Shown: positions 9,406-18,645, counted from the first letter of the stretch. The stretch: DNA of 64,000 bases from Flavobacterium sp. J49 (GCF_011742145.1 NZ_JAAQQU010000038.1:1-64000), one strand, 5' to 3'. Program-made: numbers and translations. Notes: a model not told the origin generated them from the sequence alone.

Positions 9406-9496
9406 GTTAGATTATTAGATTGTTAGACATTTTAGACGGCTTAGATAGTTGACTTTCTAAAAAATCTAACAATCTAAGCAGTCTAATACTCTAAAC
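9406..9496. repeat. Empty intercistronic hairpin, TTAGA family
   Basis: Both arms consist of repeated TTAGA/TCTAA words at about 10-base spacing: left 9406-9453, right 9454-9496. The arm on the left abuts the iaaA start codon and the right arm includes the stop codon of the cyanophycinase-like gene, so the hairpin fills the whole intercistronic gap exactly. Confidence 0.6.
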
Positions 9497-10363
9497 ATAT
9501 TGTGAGGACTTAATCGTCATTTTAAAAGTATCCAAATCGAAAGTATCGCTTTTGCTCATTACATGCGTCACCAAATGGTTGATGGAAATGGGTTGTCCCA
9601 ATTCGACTTGGGTTAAATTAGTGTCCTTGATTTCTCTTCCGTCCACCAAAATCACCAATCCCGAACCTAAGGCTTCCATTTGACGACCGTTAGTAATTAA
9701 AAGACCGGTGTCTTCTCCGAGACCAATTCCCAATACTTTCGGGTTACCGACTACCGCTTGAAACAAACGCCCGATACGACCTCTTTGTACAAAGTGTGTG
9801 TCAATTATTACATCGTCAATCAATCCCAAACCGGAAGTGATTTTAACTTCTCCTTTTAACAAAGCTTCATGACTGCTGCCTTGGTAAATCATATTATTGG
9901 AAGCCGCTGCCGCACCGGCAGAAGTTCCTGCATAAACAAAATCTTCGTTTCTGTATTTGTTAATCAGGATATCGTCAAAGGGTGTTCCGCCCAAGATTGA
10001 GGTCAAACGCAATTGGTCACCACCGGTAAACATTACCACATCAGCTGCTTTCAAACGTTCCAAAACCTCTGCTTCAGAAGCTTGCTCTCTTCTTTCAATA
10101 TGCAATACATCTACGTTATTGGCGCCTAAATAATTGAAGGCTTTTACATATTCAGGACCAATTTCTCTGGGGATTTTTGAAGCCGTAGTAATGACTTCAA
10201 TTCTAGATTGCTCTTTGTTTTTAGATTCCTTGATGATGCGCTTTAAAATACCTTCTTCAAAGAAATTCAAATTCTGGGAAGCGCTTTTGTCTAAATCGGT
10301 TTCAGTAAAACTTCCTTTGTCAACCGCACCGCCAATTATTATAAGTTTGCCTTGTATATTCAT
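9491..10363 (-). CDS. cphB: Cyanophycinase-like serine peptidase (S51 family)
   Basis: A 290-residue protein of the S51 peptidase fold. The nucleophile Ser148 lies in GTSAGAAAA and the preceding FTGGDQLRL loop is typical of cyanophycinase. Cyanophycinase hydrolyses the Asp-Arg polymer cyanophycin to beta-Asp-Arg dipeptides, which the neighbouring isoaspartyl peptidase can split. No cyanophycin synthetase gene is present in this window, so the pair may scavenge polymer or dipeptides made elsewhere. No signal peptide is evident. The gene symbol is assigned on family and context. Confidence 0.88.
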   Translation of the reverse strand: MNIQGKLIIIGGAVDKGSFTETDLDKSASQNLNFFEEGILKRIIKESKNKEQSRIEVITTASKIPREIGPEYVKAFNYLGANNVDVLHIERREQASEAEVLERLKAADVVMFTGGDQLRLTSILGGTPFDDILINKYRNEDFVYAGTSAGAAAASNNMIYQGSSHEALLKGEVKITSGLGLIDDVIIDTHFVQRGRIGRLFQAVVGNPKVLGIGLGEDTGLLITNGRQMEALGSGLVILVDGREIKDTNLTQVELGQPISINHLVTHVMSKSDTFDLDTFKMTIKSSQYV

Positions 10364-10466
10364 GCCCGTAAAAATAGGAAAAACTTAAAACTTACCAACC
10401 TTTTTTACGATTTTTGAAGCCAATTTATCAACGGACTTATCAAGAAACAGTATTCTGAAATTGTAT

Positions 10467-10474
10467 TATATTTG
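10467..10474 (+). promoter_or_regulatory. -7 box very close to the rluF start
   Basis: TATATTTG matches the Bacteroidetes -7 consensus. The rluF ATG begins at 10479, so transcription would start at or within a base or two of the start codon. No good TTG is present 19-21 bases upstream, which makes the call tentative. Confidence 0.45.
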
Positions 10475-10478
10475 CGGT

Positions 10479-11300
10479 ATGGAAGTCAATCAAACCCGTA
10501 TCAATAAATTCTTGTCTGAAAGTGGTTTTTGTTCGCGTCGCGAAGCCGATAAACTATTGGAACAAGGCCGAATCACCATCAACGGAAAAGTCCCCGAATT
10601 GGGCACCAAAGTTTCGGCAGAAGACGAAATAAGGGTTGACGGCAAATTAATCCGTGAAAAAACCGAAAAACCGATCTATTTGGCTTTCTACAAACCGGTT
10701 GGCATTGAATGTACCACCAACCAAAATGTACGCGACAACATCGTAGATTACATCAATTATCCCAAGCGAATTTTCCCGATTGGCCGTTTAGACAAAGCCA
10801 GTGAAGGCTTGATTTTTATGACCAATGACGGTGATATTGTCAATAAAATACTGCGCGCACGAAACAACCACGAAAAAGAATACATCGTAACGGTGAATCG
10901 ACCAATCACCGACCGATTTATCGAACGCATGGGCAATGGCATCCCGATTTTGGACACTGTTACCCGAAAATGCAAAGTGGAACAAATTAGCAAATACATA
11001 TTCAAAATCATTTTGACCCAAGGTTTGAACCGTCAAATCCGCAGAATGTGTGAATATTTGGGCTATGAAGTAACAGCACTGAAAAGAACGCGCATCATCA
11101 ACATTTCCTTAGATGTTCATGTTGGCCGCTACCGAGAACTGACTGATACCGAAATCAAACAATTGAACGAACTCATCGAACCTTCGAGCAAAACCGAAGA
11201 AGCAAGTTTACCCAAAACTACACAAGCCGGAAATCGGAAACCGGAAGAGGGAAGAAAAAATTCAACCATTCGAATCAGAAAAAACCCTAATTCAAAATAA
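10479..11300 (+). CDS. rluF: 23S rRNA pseudouridine synthase, RluF type
   Basis: An S4 RNA-binding domain (about 5-60) followed by a RluB/E/F-type catalytic domain with the active Asp105 in [10 protein letters not shown]. The C-terminal 40 residues are Lys/Ser/Arg-rich and probably disordered. RluF modifies U2604 of 23S rRNA. Start ATG 10479 is preferred over an upstream TTG because it precedes [14 protein letters not shown], where the S4 domain begins. A TATATTTG box ends only four bases before the ATG, implying a leaderless or nearly leaderless mRNA. The next gene, crcB, starts two bases after the stop. Confidence 0.92.
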   Translation: MEVNQTRINKFLSESGFCSRREADKLLEQGRITINGKVPELGTKVSAEDEIRVDGKLIREKTEKPIYLAFYKPVGIECTTNQNVRDNIVDYINYPKRIFPIGRLDKASEGLIFMTNDGDIVNKILRARNNHEKEYIVTVNRPITDRFIERMGNGIPILDTVTRKCKVEQISKYIFKIILTQGLNRQIRRMCEYLGYEVTALKRTRIINISLDVHVGRYRELTDTEIKQLNELIEPSSKTEEASLPKTTQAGNRKPEEGRKNSTIRIRKNPNSK

Positions 11301-11302
11301 GG

Positions 11303-11674
11303 ATGCTTAAGACCATTTTATACATAGCTTTAGGCGGTGCCATTGGAAGTGTTTTGCGCTATCTGACCTCGGTTTTGGTGGCTAAATTTTGGTCAAATCA
11401 CTTTCCTTTAGCAACTTTCTTGGCCAATATACTGGGCTGTTTTTTGATTGGATTGTTTATCGGTATTTTAGAAAAAAACCAGTTGACCGACAGCAATTTG
11501 AAGTGGTTTTTAATCACCGGATTCTGTGGTGGCTACACGACTTTCTCTACCTTTGGTATAGAAAATTATAATCTGTTCCAAAACCATCATTCCCTTTTGG
11601 CTTTTGGCTATATTGGTTTGAGCATTTTACTCGGCCTTTTTGCGGTTTGGTTCGGACTTTTTGTATCCAAATAA
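11303..11674 (+). CDS. crcB: Fluoride ion channel CrcB/Fluc
   Basis: A 123-residue four-helix membrane protein. The family motifs GGAIGSVLRY near the N-terminus and GFCGGYTTFSTF in the third helix are intact. Fluc proteins form dual-topology dimers that export fluoride. It is translationally close to rluF (two-base gap). No fluoride riboswitch is visible, as there is no space upstream. Confidence 0.95.
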   Translation: MLKTILYIALGGAIGSVLRYLTSVLVAKFWSNHFPLATFLANILGCFLIGLFIGILEKNQLTDSNLKWFLITGFCGGYTTFSTFGIENYNLFQNHHSLLAFGYIGLSILLGLFAVWFGLFVSK

Positions 11675-11710
11675 TTCCCATTTCCTGAAAAAAATGTAAC
11701 TTCGCCCTCT

Positions 11711-12715
11711 ATGAAAAAAGAAGACATTTTTGCCATCCAACAATTATTGGCTACGCCAAAAAAAATTGCGATTATTCCACACCGAAGTCCTGATGGAGAT
11801 GCTATGGGATCGACCTTGGCCTTGTATCATTTTCTTCTGAAATTGAATCATCAAGCCGTTGTAATTGCCCCAAATGACTTTCCTAATTTCTTGGCTTGGT
11901 TACCAAGTTCAGAAAAGGTTTTGATTTATGAAAATGACAAGCCCAATTGTACCCAAATTATTCAGGAAGCCGAAATAGTTTTTACTTTAGATTTCAATGC
12001 TCTGCATAGAACCGGAGAAATGGAACAAGTGTTGAATAAAGTAACCGTTCCGATGATTATGATTGACCACCATCAAAAGCCGGACAATTATGCTACGTAT
12101 ACTTATTCTGATACAATTTTTGGTTCAACTTGCGAGATGATTTATAATTTTATCACGTTTTTGGGACATAAAAATTTAATCGATAAAACCATAGCCACTT
12201 GTATCTATACCGGAATTACAACTGATTCGGGTTCGTTTCGCTTTCCTTCCACAACTGGTACAACACACAGAATTGTAGCTGATTTAATCGACTTAGGTAT
12301 TGACAACAGTGATATTCACAACCAGATTTTTGACAATAATTCTTATAATCGTTTGCAACTTTTGGGCAGGGCTTTACAAAACATGAAAGTCTTCCCTGAA
12401 CACAAAACTTCTTATATCACTCTTAGTCAAAAGGAGTTAGACGAGTTTCACTATGAAAAAGGTGATACAGAAGGAATAGTGAATTATGGCTTGACCATTA
12501 AAGGCATACATTTTGCGGCAATTTTTATCGAACATAGAGATGAGAATATCATCAAAATCTCGTTCCGTTCACAGGGCAATTTTGATGTCAATCAATTTGC
12601 GAGAGACCATTTCAATGGAGGCGGACACATCAATGCGGCCGGAGGAAAGTCTTATGAAAGTATGAAAGAAACCCTCAAAAAATTTGAAAATTTAATTTCA
12701 AAAATAAAAATTTAG
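11711..12715 (+). CDS. DHH-family phosphoesterase, NrnA-like oligoribonuclease/pAp phosphatase
   Basis: A 334-residue cytoplasmic DHH/DHHA1 enzyme. The N-terminal DHH domain shows IPHRSPDGDAMGS and the DHH motif in IDHHQKP; the C-terminal DHHA1 substrate domain shows FNGGGHINAAGG. NrnA-type members degrade nanoRNA and dephosphorylate pAp. Length and motifs fit this group rather than RecJ or PPX. A weak promoter box TAACTTCG precedes the ATG. It leads directly into gldI, the usual order in flavobacteria as far as I know. Confidence 0.9.
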   Translation: MKKEDIFAIQQLLATPKKIAIIPHRSPDGDAMGSTLALYHFLLKLNHQAVVIAPNDFPNFLAWLPSSEKVLIYENDKPNCTQIIQEAEIVFTLDFNALHRTGEMEQVLNKVTVPMIMIDHHQKPDNYATYTYSDTIFGSTCEMIYNFITFLGHKNLIDKTIATCIYTGITTDSGSFRFPSTTGTTHRIVADLIDLGIDNSDIHNQIFDNNSYNRLQLLGRALQNMKVFPEHKTSYITLSQKELDEFHYEKGDTEGIVNYGLTIKGIHFAAIFIEHRDENIIKISFRSQGNFDVNQFARDHFNGGGHINAAGGKSYESMKETLKKFENLISKIKI

Positions 12716-12718
12716 CAC

Positions 12719-13285
12719 ATGAAAAATACCACCAAAATTGCTGCTTTGCTAATCGTTTTTGTTACAATGATAAGTTGTAAACAACAACAAGCTCGTATGC
12801 CCGTATCACGTTCTTCGGGTACTTTTATGAAAGAATCTGTTGAGCGCAACAAAAAACTGATTGCCGGTGAAGAAGCTAAAATTGATTCCATCATCAAGAG
12901 CAATCCGCAGATCAAATACATTGCTTCTAAAAAAGGTTATTGGTACCATTATGAAAGCAAAAACGAAACCGATACACTTCGCCCTAAAAAAGGAGATGTG
13001 GCTAATTTTGATTACGAAATCAAGGACTTAAAAGGCAATGTAGTCTACTCGGAAGTGGAGTTGCGTCCGCAAACTTACGTTGTCGACAAACAAAACATCA
13101 TGATAGGATTGCGCCATGGCATCAAATTGATGCGCAAAAACGAGAAAGTAACTTTTCTTTTTCCATCACACATGGCCTACGGTTATCATGGCGACAATAA
13201 GCGAATTGGCTCTAATGAACCTTTGATTTGTACCGTAACTTTAAATGATTTTAAACCCGAAACTAAATTAAAAACCGAAAACTAA
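12719..13285 (+). CDS. gldI: Gliding motility lipoprotein GldI, FKBP-type isomerase
   Basis: A 188-residue lipoprotein with a signal peptide ending in the lipobox MISC (Cys20). The C-terminal half (about 85-180) is an FKBP-type peptidyl-prolyl isomerase domain with YGYHGD and GSNEPLICTV. In Flavobacterium johnsoniae GldI is required for gliding and is thought to help fold exported motility/T9SS proteins at the cell envelope. It starts three bases after the DHH gene and is followed by two more isomerases, forming a periplasmic folding cluster. Confidence 0.9.
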   Translation: MKNTTKIAALLIVFVTMISCKQQQARMPVSRSSGTFMKESVERNKKLIAGEEAKIDSIIKSNPQIKYIASKKGYWYHYESKNETDTLRPKKGDVANFDYEIKDLKGNVVYSEVELRPQTYVVDKQNIMIGLRHGIKLMRKNEKVTFLFPSHMAYGYHGDNKRIGSNEPLICTVTLNDFKPETKLKTEN

Positions 13286-13295
13286 TCTCTCTAAA

Positions 13296-14342
13296 ATGAA
13301 CAGAACTATAGGTCTTTTTTTATTGGCTTTATCCGTAATGGTAAGCGCTTGTAAGAACGAACACAAAAACTTAAAAGATGGTTTATACGCCGAAATTATC
13401 ACTTCAAAAGGAAATATTATTGTTGAACTCGACTATAAAAAAGCGCCTATCACAGTGGCTAACTTTGTGACATTAGCCGAAGGAAACAATCCTTATGTTA
13501 TAGAGGATTTAAAAGGAAAACCATTCTATAACGGCACCGTTTTTCACCGAGTTGAAAAAGGATTCGTAATTCAAGGTGGTGATCCATACGGCAATGGTTC
13601 CGGTGACCCGGGATATATTTTTAAAAATGAAATCAGTGATTTGAAACATGACAAAGCCGGTATACTTGCCATGGCCAATTCGGGGCCGGATACTAACGGT
13701 TGTCAATTCTACATCACCCAAAAACCAACCCCACAATTAGATGGCGGTTACAGTGTTTTCGGCCGTGTGGTTGAAGGAATAAAATTAGTGGATTCAATAG
13801 CGGTAAACGACGAAATGACTGAAGTAAACATTATCCGAAAAGGAGAAGATGTCAAAAAATTTGATGCCTTAAAAGTGTTTTCTGAATATTTCAAAAAAAA
13901 TAAAACTTCCAAAGAGCAAAAAGCAGCTTATTTTAAAAAGCTTAAAAAAACAGCTAACAAATTGCCTTCCGGTTTGGCGTATAAAGTCACCCAAGCCTGT
14001 TCGGCTGACAGCCCGAAACCAGGCACTACTTCAAAAATCAAATATTCAGGATTCTTAGAAGACGGAACGCTTTTTGATACCAGTGAACCGGAAGTAGCCA
14101 AACAATTCGGTAAGTTTGATGAACAAAGAGCTATGCAAGGCGGTTACACTAAAATCGCTTATACCTTTGGCGGTCAAAACCAATTAATTCCGGGATTTGT
14201 GGAAGGCGTTGGAAAATTGAAAATTGGTGAAAAAGCAGTTCTTTTTATCCCTTCGAATTTAGGATATGGAGAACAAGGCGCCGGAAATGTAATTCCACCT
14301 AACACCAATATCATTTTCGAAATTGAACTTTTAGATAAATAA
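13296..14342 (+). CDS. Double-domain peptidyl-prolyl isomerase lipoprotein (cyclophilin + FKBP)
   Basis: A 348-residue lipoprotein (lipobox VSAC, Cys19). The first half (about 30-175) is a cyclophilin domain with FHRVEKGFVIQGGDP and MANSGPDTNGCQFYIT; the second (about 225-348) is an FKBP domain ending LGYGEQGAGNVIPPNT. Fusing the two unrelated isomerase folds gives two proline-isomerase sites on one envelope protein. It sits in a run with gldI and a second fused isomerase, of which it is a paralogue. Confidence 0.92.
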   Translation: MNRTIGLFLLALSVMVSACKNEHKNLKDGLYAEIITSKGNIIVELDYKKAPITVANFVTLAEGNNPYVIEDLKGKPFYNGTVFHRVEKGFVIQGGDPYGNGSGDPGYIFKNEISDLKHDKAGILAMANSGPDTNGCQFYITQKPTPQLDGGYSVFGRVVEGIKLVDSIAVNDEMTEVNIIRKGEDVKKFDALKVFSEYFKKNKTSKEQKAAYFKKLKKTANKLPSGLAYKVTQACSADSPKPGTTSKIKYSGFLEDGTLFDTSEPEVAKQFGKFDEQRAMQGGYTKIAYTFGGQNQLIPGFVEGVGKLKIGEKAVLFIPSNLGYGEQGAGNVIPPNTNIIFEIELLDK

Positions 14343-14365
14343 AAACCAACAAATAAATTAAAATC

Positions 14366-15571
14366 ATGAAAATAAAATTAAGTATTCTTTGCTTGCTTGT
14401 GATTGGATTGACAAGCAGCATAGCACAAACCAAGAAAAAACCGGTCGCTGCCAAAGCTGTACCGGCTGCTTCAAACGCTACTGAAGGAATTTTTGCCGAA
14501 ATCGACACGGATAAAGGTAAAATTCTATTACAATTAGAGTACAAAAAAACACCGGTAACCGTAGCCAATTTTGTGGCCTTAGTCGAAGGAACAAATGCTT
14601 CAGTAACTGATGCTAACTTGAAAGGAAAACCATTTTTTAACGGATTGAAGTTTCACCGCGTGATTGCCGATTTTATGATCCAAGGCGGAGATCCTGCCGG
14701 AAATGGTTCGGGCGGACCGGGTTATGCTTTCAAAGACGAGTTTGTATCCGATTTAAAACACAATCGTCCGGGTGTACTTTCAATGGCTAACTCCGGGCCA
14801 AAAACCAATGGTTCACAATTTTTTATTACTCACAAAGAAACCCCTTGGCTAGACAACAAACACACCGTTTTTGGTTTTGTAATCAAAGGACAAGAGGTGG
14901 TTAATGCTATCAAACAAGATGATTTAATTAAAAGCATAACCATCACCCGAAAAGGTGCTGAGGCCAAAAAATTTGATGCGCCAAAGATTTTTGCCGATTA
15001 CATGGCTAACAAAGCCACTGATGAAGCTAAAGAAGCCGCCATTGCTGCTGAAAACAAAAGAAAACAAGCTGAAGCTGAAGCCCAGAGACAAGCCGAGCAC
15101 CAAGCGAAATACGGACCGGTTTTTGCTGCAAAAGCCAAATATTTATCCGAAACTAAAGCAACTGCTACTGAAACCACTTCAGGTTTGAAATACAAAATTA
15201 TCCAAACCGGAACCGGTAAAAAACCTGCTGACGGAACCAATGTTTTTATCCATTATGCCGGTTATTTAGAAGACGGAACGCTATTTGACAGCAGCTACGA
15301 AGCCGTTAATAAAGAATGCGGTAAGTTTGATGAAAACAGAGCCAAACAAAATGGTTACCAACCGTTTCCTTTCCAGTATGGTAAAAAAGACGGTTTAATA
15401 GCCGGATTCATTGAAGGATTGAGTTTTATGAACTTTGGAGACAAAGCTATTTTATTTATTCCCGCTAAATTAGGTTACGGAGAAAGAGGTGCCGGTAATG
15501 TGATTCCACCCAACTCCAACATCATTTTTGAAGTTGAAATGCTGGAAACTGCTCCTGCAACTAAACAATAA
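14366..15571 (+). CDS. Double-domain peptidyl-prolyl isomerase (cyclophilin + FKBP), periplasmic
   Basis: A 401-residue paralogue of the gene before it. It has a cleavable signal peptide (SSIAQ) rather than a lipobox, a cyclophilin domain (about 40-190; FHRVIADFMIQGGDP, NGSQFFITH), an Ala/Glu/Lys-rich helical linker (about 205-260) longer than in its neighbour, and an FKBP domain (about 270-395). Both copies share LGYGE(R/Q)GAGNVIPPN. Soluble versus lipidated forms suggest division of labour at the envelope. A strong terminator follows. Confidence 0.92.
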   Translation: MKIKLSILCLLVIGLTSSIAQTKKKPVAAKAVPAASNATEGIFAEIDTDKGKILLQLEYKKTPVTVANFVALVEGTNASVTDANLKGKPFFNGLKFHRVIADFMIQGGDPAGNGSGGPGYAFKDEFVSDLKHNRPGVLSMANSGPKTNGSQFFITHKETPWLDNKHTVFGFVIKGQEVVNAIKQDDLIKSITITRKGAEAKKFDAPKIFADYMANKATDEAKEAAIAAENKRKQAEAEAQRQAEHQAKYGPVFAAKAKYLSETKATATETTSGLKYKIIQTGTGKKPADGTNVFIHYAGYLEDGTLFDSSYEAVNKECGKFDENRAKQNGYQPFPFQYGKKDGLIAGFIEGLSFMNFGDKAILFIPAKLGYGERGAGNVIPPNSNIIFEVEMLETAPATKQ

Positions 15572-15587
15572 AGAATTATTTCTTCCA

Positions 15588-15620
15588 TAAAAAAAGAGTC
15601 CCAATCGGGACTCTTTTTTT
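15588..15620. terminator. Bidirectional terminator between isomerase operon and APC permease
   Basis: AAAAAGAGTCCC and GGGACTCTTTTT form a stem with A and T tracts on both sides. It ends the plus-strand isomerase operon and the convergent minus-strand permease transcript. Confidence 0.85.
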
Positions 15621-17064
15621 ATTCTTTTTTATTCATAAACAAATAATAGACCGGAATTCCTAAGGCCACAATGACCAAACCTAATCCTGTGTTAACGGTA
15701 TCGTATATCAATAATGCCACACAAATAGCAGCCGTCAAGATAATGTATAAAGCTGGGATGATTGGATAACCAAAAGCTTTATAAGGTCTTTCAGCATTGG
15801 GTTCTTTCTTTCTTAAGATGAATATACCATAGATGGTTAAAATGTAAAAGAGCAATGACGCAAATGTAGCATAGGTCAACAAATCGCCGTATTTTCCGGA
15901 TATACAAAGCAAACAAGCCCAAAAACATTGGAACCAAAGCGCTCTTTCAGGAACGTCATTGTCATTTAACTCACCCGCTTTTTTAAAGAACAAACCGTCT
16001 TTTGACATCGCATAAAAAACCCTTCCGCCAGCCAAAACCAAACCGCTGTTACAGCCAAAAGTAGACACCATAATCAATCCTGCCATGACAAATACACCAA
16101 TATTTCCGAGGATCATATTGGCTGCGGCTGCACCTACTCTATCTTGAGCCGCAAACATAATTCCATTGTCTAAAACAGTCGTAGCATCGGGAGTTCCTTT
16201 CATGGGCAACAAAGCCAAATAGGCAATATTTGCCATGATGTAAATAATGGTCACAATTAAGGTTCCTAAAAACAAACTTCGGGGAATGTTCTTTTTGGGT
16301 TCTTTAATCTCGCCTGCTATAAAAGTCACATTGTTCCAAGCATCACTTGAAAATAAAGAGTTGATAATCGTTGCACCCATCGCACCCAACAAAGCCATTC
16401 CGGTCAATTGCGTTATCGTAATCGAGCCATCCGGATTCAAAACCGTTTTGGACGCTTCCCACATATTGGTGAAATTATCGGATAAGACATTGGTTTTCAT
16501 TCCAACATACAAACCTAAAATTATCAAAGCAAAGAGTGCCGTCAGTTTGGCCAAGGTAAACATCAACTGTATTGTCTTTCCTGTTTTAATGCCTTTGGTA
16601 TTGATATAAGTCAACAACAATATACTCGCCATGGCCAATACTTGCTTATTGGTAAAAGCATAACTCTCGCCTATGGTAAAAAGTTTAGTCTCTAAAACCG
16701 GAAAGAAAACCGCCGTATAATTGGCAAAAGCCACGGCAACTGCTGCAATAGTTCCCGTTTGAATCACGGTAAAAACTGTCCAGCCATAAAGAAACGAGGC
16801 TAGTTTTCCATAAGCCCGTTGGATGTATACAAATTGCCCGCCGGCATTAGGCATCATGCCTGCTAATTCTCCGTAACTCAAAGCGGCTGACATGGTCAAT
16901 AATCCGGTAACCAGCCAAATTACCAATAACCAAGCGGCCGAACCCACATCACGTGCCATAGCAGCTGTTACAATAAAAATACCGGAACCTATCATGGATC
17001 CGGCAACTATACTGGTGGCGTTGAGCAAGCCTAAGGAACGTTTTAATTCGTGTTTTTCAGTCAT
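15619..17064 (-). CDS. APC-superfamily amino acid permease
   Basis: An inner-membrane transporter of 481 residues with about 12 hydrophobic segments. The first helix has the APC signature SIVAGSMIGSGIFIV, followed by GELAGMMPNAGGQFVY. It belongs to the LAT/serine-threonine exchanger-like branch by general pattern, and the substrate cannot be fixed. A TATATTTG box is visible upstream on the minus strand (17110-17103). It is monocistronic, between the isomerase cluster and mazG. Confidence 0.9.
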   Translation of the reverse strand: MTEKHELKRSLGLLNATSIVAGSMIGSGIFIVTAAMARDVGSAAWLLVIWLVTGLLTMSAALSYGELAGMMPNAGGQFVYIQRAYGKLASFLYGWTVFTVIQTGTIAAVAVAFANYTAVFFPVLETKLFTIGESYAFTNKQVLAMASILLLTYINTKGIKTGKTIQLMFTLAKLTALFALIILGLYVGMKTNVLSDNFTNMWEASKTVLNPDGSITITQLTGMALLGAMGATIINSLFSSDAWNNVTFIAGEIKEPKKNIPRSLFLGTLIVTIIYIMANIAYLALLPMKGTPDATTVLDNGIMFAAQDRVGAAAANMILGNIGVFVMAGLIMVSTFGCNSGLVLAGGRVFYAMSKDGLFFKKAGELNDNDVPERALWFQCFWACLLCISGKYGDLLTYATFASLLFYILTIYGIFILRKKEPNAERPYKAFGYPIIPALYIILTAAICVALLIYDTVNTGLGLVIVALGIPVYYLFMNKKE

Positions 17065-17204
17065 CTTTGTGGTTTATAGTTAATGGTTGGTTGATAATTT
17101 TCCAAATATAGTTAAAAAGATAATGGATGTTAAAAGTAAAGGTCAGGCGTGAAATATTCGGTGCTGAATGTTAGAAATGGGATGTTGGAAGTACAATTGG
17201 CCAG

Positions 17205-17978
17205 CTATAACTTCTTCGCCTCTTCCCAAAAAACATCCATTTCTGCCAAAGTCATATCCATTAGAGGTTTCCCTAACTCGCCGGCTTTGCTTTCGAGATA
17301 CATGAATCGCTTCATGAATTTTTTGTTGGTGCGTTCCAAAGCGTCTTCAGGATTGACTTTTAGGAATCTGGCATAGTTTATCATGGAAAACAGAACGTCA
17401 CCGAATTCGGCTTCAATTTTATCTTGATTTCCGGATTTTACCTCAACTTGGAGTTCATTTAACTCTTCTTGCACTTTGTCCCAAACTTGATGCGGTTCTT
17501 CCCAATCAAAACCAACGCCTTTGACTTTGTCTTGAATTCGGCTGGCTTTAACCAGCGCAGGTAAACTTTTCGGCACGCCTTCGAGTACTGATTTTTTGCC
17601 TTCCTTGAGTTTGAGTTTTTCCCAGTTTTGCTTTACTTCTTCTTCATCGGCTACGACTATATCGCCATAAATATGCGGATGACGGTCAATTAATTTGTCA
17701 CAAATGCTGTTCGCTACATCAGCTATATCAAAATCATTGGTCTCGCTTCCGATTTTGGCATAAAAAACAATGTGCAATAACAGGTCGCCCAACTCTTTTT
17801 TGATTTCCTGCAAGTCATTATCGAGAATAGCGTCGCCCAATTCATAAGTTTCTTCAATGGTTAGGTGACGTAAACTTTCGAGGGTTTGCTTTTTGTCCCA
17901 CGGACATTTTTCACGCAAATCGTCCATAATATCAAGTAATCGACCGAAAGCTTCAAGTTGTTGTTGGCGTGTGTTCAT
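17205..17978 (-). CDS. mazG: Nucleoside triphosphate pyrophosphohydrolase MazG
   Basis: A 257-residue housecleaning NTPase that removes non-canonical NTPs and can modulate ppGpp. Two tandem MazG domains: the first with CPWDKKQT, EETYELGDAI and KKELGDLLLH, the second with VQEELNELQVE and EAEFGDVLFSM, both giving the ExxE/ExxD magnesium sites. The downstream 140 bases to the permease gene contain imperfect GATGTTnnAAGT words but no gene. Identification is firm. Confidence 0.95.
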   Translation of the reverse strand: MNTRQQQLEAFGRLLDIMDDLREKCPWDKKQTLESLRHLTIEETYELGDAILDNDLQEIKKELGDLLLHIVFYAKIGSETNDFDIADVANSICDKLIDRHPHIYGDIVVADEEEVKQNWEKLKLKEGKKSVLEGVPKSLPALVKASRIQDKVKGVGFDWEEPHQVWDKVQEELNELQVEVKSGNQDKIEAEFGDVLFSMINYARFLKVNPEDALERTNKKFMKRFMYLESKAGELGKPLMDMTLAEMDVFWEEAKKL

Positions 17979-18049
17979 TTTCGTTTTTTGTTTCAGGTTT
18001 AAAGTTTCAAGTTGTTGTTTAAGACTTTTTGCCTATAATGTAAAAATAG

Positions 18050-18083
18050 AAAATCCTATCATTGAAATTCAACAATAGGATTT
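18050..18083 (-). terminator. Terminator of the def-DUF5606 transcript
   Basis: AAATCCTAT and ATAGGATTT form a nine-base stem around a loop; on the minus strand it is followed by a T-rich run. It lies just past the stop of the DUF5606 gene. Confidence 0.65.
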
Positions 18084-18105
18084 GTATTTATAAAGAAGTA
18101 ATTAA

Positions 18106-18588
18106 CTATTCTTCTTTCTTAGCCGCTTTTTTGGGTGCTTTTTTGGCCTTTACTTCTTCCACCACTTCTTCTTTGATGGCTTCAGCGTTTTCTACTTTTG
18201 GCTCTTCTTTAGAAACCAAACCTTTAGCCTGAAGAATATTATACCAGTTCAATACTTTTTTGATGTCTGAAGGATAAACCCTGTCTTCATCATAATCCGG
18301 AAGAATTTCTTTGAAGTAAGCAATTAGCTTTGCATTGTCTTCTTTGTGAGAAATGGCCTGACCTTCATTTTCTTTGACCGCAATCGCTCTCATAATATCG
18401 GCCAACGGTTTTTCTTCGCTGTAAGTATACATCGAAATTTCTGAAAGCAAACTCACATTACTTCTCATTCCCACGGTGATTTTTTTTCCGTCTAAAAGTG
18501 ATTCTGCTAAAAACCCGGAACGAGTTTGCAATTTCAATTCGAATAAACCCGGTTTTCCGGCAATAGCTAATATTTTCTCTACGTTCAT
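18106..18588 (-). CDS. DUF5606 family protein with Lys/Ala tail
   Basis: A 160-residue protein of unknown function that I recognise as the small flavobacterial DUF5606 type. The body (about 1-115) begins MNVEKILAIAGKPGLFEL and contains the SDIKKVLNWYN region; the last 45 residues are charged and alanine-rich (EEVVEEVKAKKAPKKAAKK), probably disordered and able to bind nucleic acid. It follows def by 57 bases and has its own TATATTTG box on the minus strand (18618-18611), so it may be transcribed with or without def. Confidence 0.8.
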   Translation of the reverse strand: MNVEKILAIAGKPGLFELKLQTRSGFLAESLLDGKKITVGMRSNVSLLSEISMYTYSEEKPLADIMRAIAVKENEGQAISHKEDNAKLIAYFKEILPDYDEDRVYPSDIKKVLNWYNILQAKGLVSKEEPKVENAEAIKEEVVEEVKAKKAPKKAAKKEE

Positions 18589-18645
18589 TGTCTTAATTTA
18601 ATTTAGGGCACAAATATATTTAAATGTTTATTTCAGAAATGTTAA

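Noticed and set aside
17065-17204. Small gene or hairpin between APC permease and mazG
   Set aside because: There are imperfect GATGTTnnAAGT and GTTnATnGTT words, but no inverted partner and no ORF.
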